DNA of 64,000 bases from Leptodactylus fallax. Lineage: Eukaryota > Chordata > Amphibia > Anura > Leptodactylidae. The notes below the pieces were generated by a model that saw only the letters and a program-made list of their open reading frames with translations, did not search any database and was not told the origin of the DNA. Below, piece after piece: positions 60,174-64,000 of this stretch. Both the position numbers and the translations under genes were made by a program. The number at the start of each line of letters is the position of its first letter. Positions within the stretch are counted from its first letter, which is position 1. The stretch is from positions 11,495,001-11,559,000 of the forward strand of contig CAMRHE010000017.1 in assembly GCA_947044405.1 (NCBI GenBank), read 5' to 3'.

Positions 60174-60792
60174 TCCTGCAGACGGAGAGGGTTAATATAA
60201 TAAAATATACACAGACATAACTTCTTAGCGAATGTGATCCGCACTTTTGTTTGGCGTTTGTAAAAGGGGGTTAACCGTCTCGCAGCAGAGTAAACACCGG
60301 ACATTAATACCCTGAGAATAAGACGAGTGGATTTAGATTTGCAGCAGTTGTGGTCTATGGGACATTAGAGACGAGAAAGACTCGACTTACACACACAAAA
60401 AAAAAAAAAAAGTCATAAATCCAAAAAAAAAAAAAAAAAAAACCCCACCGTGAACTTCCCACAAACAGAAAAAAAAAAAAAAAAAAAATAATAATAATAA
60501 ACCAACTCAATCCCTGCGGTCTGTAATGTTTAAAATGGAGCACCTGGCGCAGCGTCCACATGAAGAGGTTCGGCCTGACACTCCAGGTGCTCACATATAA
60601 ACAATACAACGCCGTCTCGCACGAGTGATATAAAGGGATTGCACAATATCACACACTAGGGTTACAAATCCAGAGGACGCCTCGATTGCCTCACTCCAGC
60701 TGTACGGCACAAAACACTGTACTTAAAGCGGAACTCCAGCAATAACAAAAACGGCATAAAATCACCTTAAAATAATAGAATATACTGAATAG

Positions 60793-61171
60793 ATATAAAG
60801 GAGTTTCCTGGGATTTAAATACTGGTGACCTGGCCTTAGGATTGGTCATCAATATTAGACTGGAGGAGTCCCCTAACACCCGGGACCCCCAGGGATCAGG
60901 CAGCAGTGGCATGGCGCTTTAGCTTCACAGGCCAGTGATGTCACCTGTTTGCAGCTCAGTCCCATTCAAGGATATAGAGCTAAGCTGCAATACCAAGCAG
61001 AGACTCTATGCAATGTGAGCAGCAAAGAGGCCGCAGCACTCATCCAAACACTGTAGTCTCTGCAAACAGCTGAGTGTCGGACCCCACCAATCTGATACTG
61101 ATCTGACCAATCCTAAGAATATAAAAATCATCGTAGACTATATACATTTTAATTTTCTTACACCCTTTAAA
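60793..61171. mobile_element. MITE family C copy
   Basis: Left ATAAAGGAGTTTCCTGGGAT and GGATTGGTCATCAATATTAG; inner AGCTAAGCTGCAATACCAAG and AAGAGGCCGCAGCACTC; right CTGACCAATCCTAAGAATAT and CACCCTTTAAAGG. Confidence 0.75.
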
Positions 61172-61854
61172 GGGCGAGTTCACCATCAGCAGACACGCTG
61201 CAGAAATTTCTGTGACGGTCCTATTTCTCTGCATAAGGGCTTGCCAGGTGCCTGCCGCCGGAACAACTAAAACAAATACATTTTTAGCCACAGAAATTTT
61301 TGCAACAAAATCTGCCACGGGTGAATATCCCCCAAGGTAATCCCTTTGACATTCCTTATTAGGCACTGTGAGGCCATGGATGAGAAGGTCCTCTGTCCCA
61401 TCAATCACAGAGGAGAACTAGAGGGCCCAGGGGTGTCCTCGCATCACATTACCCCCTGGTGGTCCTGGAATGAGGATCTGCCAATCACTTTCTTTGGCAA
61501 TGCGAGCTAATTGTGGGGAGGGGGGATTATAGGGAGTGTACGACACTCTAGGAAATTCACAACCACAGTATCGGGCTCCATGTACAGGGCCATGTGCTTT
61601 GTCAGTGTACTAGCACACGGAGTCATTCATTTCTATGGGCACACACACGTGCATAATCATGGGGATTGTGTATGCAACCGCAACTCCAGGGCAAAACTCA
61701 GGACAGGTCCTATACGTGTCCCTCTAGCGGCACAGGGTCACTGCATGTAGGTACACAAAAGTCATCCATGTGACATCCAATCACGGCCCGGATACATGCA
61801 CACAGTAGTCTGGTGCAGGGCCTAAGTGGGTGCAGAACTAGGGTATCACCTAAT

Positions 61855-62060
61855 ATCTATAGTGCCAACTTATGCCAAAGCACTGTACAGAGATTGTCAT
61901 CACATCAGCCCGCGCCTCCGTCAGTTCTCACCAGGTGTATATTTTGGTGTATGTAGAGGAAACCCGTGCAAACATGAGAAGCTACACCCTCCATGCAATT
62001 GTCTGACCGCCTTTAGGGTCTTCCCAACATGGGAACCTGTCCCATGTGCACATACACTTC
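61855..62060 (+). repeat. Degraded copy of a dispersed vertebrate repeat
   Basis: ATAGTGCCAACTTATGCCAA, GCACTGTACAGAGATTGTCA and GAGGAAACCCGTGCAAACAT follow the order of a repeat I recall with GGAGGAAACCCACGCAAACA. Same family as 32600-32690. Confidence 0.5.
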
Positions 62061-64000
62061 GTAGGGATTCACACATGCCGTTTTGATGTTTTTGTTGCAC
62101 CCTAAATCCGGACACCATCCCGCAGACCACCGCTGCGCCAGCAGCCAGACAACAAGGCTTTCACATTACACAAGCCCAAAAAGTGAATTTCCCAGGCTCA
62201 TTTACGGCATTACACGGGGCCATAAAACAGTTAAATTCTTCACACTTCGGACAACACTTGACCATATCAAGGAAAACTGAAAGGTCATTCAGTAGCCTCT
62301 TATCAGTACACAGACAAAATTGTTTCCACTTGAGACAGGAGTGGAACAGAAGATAAGATAGACAAATCTTCTCCAGTCTACAAGATTACAGAGAGTGACA
62401 GGCGGGAGGGGCAGCGGGGGCACAAAAAGAAAGGGAGCAAAAACAACCGGATTACACTGACACGTCTAATGCAGCTCTTAGGCCCTCGGGGAGAAAATCA
62501 CCATAAAAATATTATTGTTATGATAGGTTATTATCCTCTATGCACATGAGTTAAAGGGGTTGTCCGTCTGATAATTTTTTTTTTTTAACGGGTCAGAAAG
62601 GCAGTAATAAATAAAACTACTAATAATACTACCCACCGATAAATGATTCCCAGTTTACTGCTGGACTCTACTACTAAAAATTGCACCACCCGGACGACCC
62701 CTTGAAGACCTTATTCATTTGATGTGAAGGACTTGCATAGTCATAGATGGAAGATTCCTCATGTCCAATCCAAATACATCTGTTTCAATCGACAAAGGAC
62801 GACTGGTGAACTCTGTGCCATTTTGACAAGCAAGAGGCTGGAGGCCAAAAGATACTTTTAGTACGTGTGCCCCTCTGTGTTATAGCACATGTGAGAAGCA
62901 TTAGATGAAGGACTTTGCGGTAGAGCAGCCTCCTGCCCATTCCTGGGAGCAGCCGAGGCCTCACTTCCCTTTGCCTAACAGCAAATGCTTCATCACCGGC
63001 GCTGAGGACTATTTTGACAAGTGGAATTCACATATGGTGGACAAAAGATGCACATTAAGCCCCAGCAGACCTGAGCTGCATATAAGTGGGTGATGGGGTC
63101 CCATCTGTATCCAGTAAGCTGACGTACCAATGACTAATAGTCTGACCGCCAGGACTCAGCTCTAACATGTGTATGTAAATCTCATACAAAGAATCTTAGA
63201 CTACGTGTAACTTACTAAAGGTTCTAGGGCGTGCGGGGTTCCTTCCATGGGCACGAAACCAGCCAGAAGACTTCAGACTCAGGAACCCTATTAGATTACC
63301 CCAAAAGCCCGATGACCTTTCTTGGGCCATAATAAGTAGCATTAGCTGACTAAAATATAGGTAACAAAAAGTTTGCCCCAAAAAGCATTTTTTGCTACAA
63401 TGGCCACCCAACTACAAGAATTTGTTTAGCCCCTTGTGTTATTCACCATCTATGGCCTTTAGATATGGTCAGAGGGAATGTGGAAAATGAATGTTCAACT
63501 ATTTCTCTGTACGCCAAGGCAAGCCTGCCACAAAAACAACGGCCGTGGTAACTCGTCTTCAGAGTCAGGCGACATTCACACAGCCTGGATTCAGCCAATT
63601 CTTATTGTCCAATTTTATAGTACCAATGCCTGGACTTGGGCCGGTCATCGCATCAGACTTGAGGGACAACCATCCATACACATAAGAGTGGTATGGTCTA
63701 ATGTGTATGGCCGACTTTACAACCCTATGGTAAGCTAGGTTTGGGGGAGATTTGAGTAGTGCAGAAGTGATATGGACACTAAAGTGCGGTGACATTATGG
63801 CCTTAGTGATCCGTAGAGCACAGAAGAGATGGAGAATCTATAGACATGAACCAGCCTTCAGACTAAAGACCGTTCACACCAGAGTAATACATGTGCATTT
63901 ATGTGCCTGCTATGACTGCAAATCTACTCCCTCTATGATGCGGTCAGTCTGGGTCACCACAGTCAAAAACGCATTTCCGAAACTTGCCTAACAAATATTC

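Larger units (their letters stand above)
42712..64000 (-). other. Upstream sequence read as intron 1 of LRIG1 (at least 21 kb)
   Basis: No signal peptide, LRRNT cysteine cluster, CpG-rich first exon or other gene was recognised on either strand. Contents: a unique-looking block next to LRR1 (42890-43110), many MITEs (listed separately), the array 49290-49848, AT microsatellites (50522-50573, 56100-56160), a unique block 53020-53335, and long A-runs (56634-56658, 59169-59194, 59263-59305). The stretches 46270-49240, 50580-53000, 56160-59160 and 62090-64000 show only scattered repeat fragments. Exon 1 outside the window is inferred. Confidence 0.6.

Overview
This window is nuclear DNA of a vertebrate, most likely a frog or toad. 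It holds one protein-coding gene, read on the minus strand and split into many small exons separated by repeat-rich introns. When the open segments are joined at GT/AG splice sites they give leucine-rich repeats, a cysteine-flanked LRR C-terminal domain, three immunoglobulin domains, a single transmembrane helix and the start of a cytoplasmic tail. This is the LRIG architecture. The tail exon at 1-152 resembles the LRIG1 tail rather than LRIG2 or LRIG3 (recalled, not searched), so the gene is called LRIG1. The amphibian guess rests on an intermediate level of similarity to mammalian LRIG1 and on dense palindromic elements ending in TTAAAGGGG, which I associate with anuran genomes.

Sixteen exons were placed (2,491 coding bases, about 830 residues), and every junction keeps the reading frame. 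From 5' to 3' of the gene (high to low coordinates): LRR1 at 42640-42711, LRR2 at 34996-35070, LRR3-4 at 25002-25139, LRR5-12 in four exons of exactly 144 bp between 23646 and 15322, LRR13-15 at 10849-10929, 8693-8764 and 7362-7433, LRRCT at 6681-6844, Ig1 at 4299-4619, Ig2 at 3558-3839, Ig3 plus transmembrane helix at 3022-3459, and tail exons at 1905-1952 and 1-152. The first exon (signal peptide and LRRNT) is not seen and should lie beyond 64000, so 42712-64000 is read as part of intron 1. The rest of the tail lies before base 1. One short tail exon known in mammalian LRIG1 (between 152 and 1905) was not found.

The introns hold many short palindromic elements of the MITE type in several families, at least two hAT-like elements with 8-bp target duplications, a perfect 46-bp inverted repeat around (CTAT)6, and six tandem arrays. 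The largest array is about 2.3 kb (20655-22965). Two distant G-rich arrays (610-1549 and 49290-49848) appear to be tandem expansions of the terminal sequence of one MITE family that also has ordinary copies in this window. Pairs of CTCF-like motifs lie inside palindromic repeats. I found no RNA gene, CRISPR array, second protein-coding gene or new multi-gene system.
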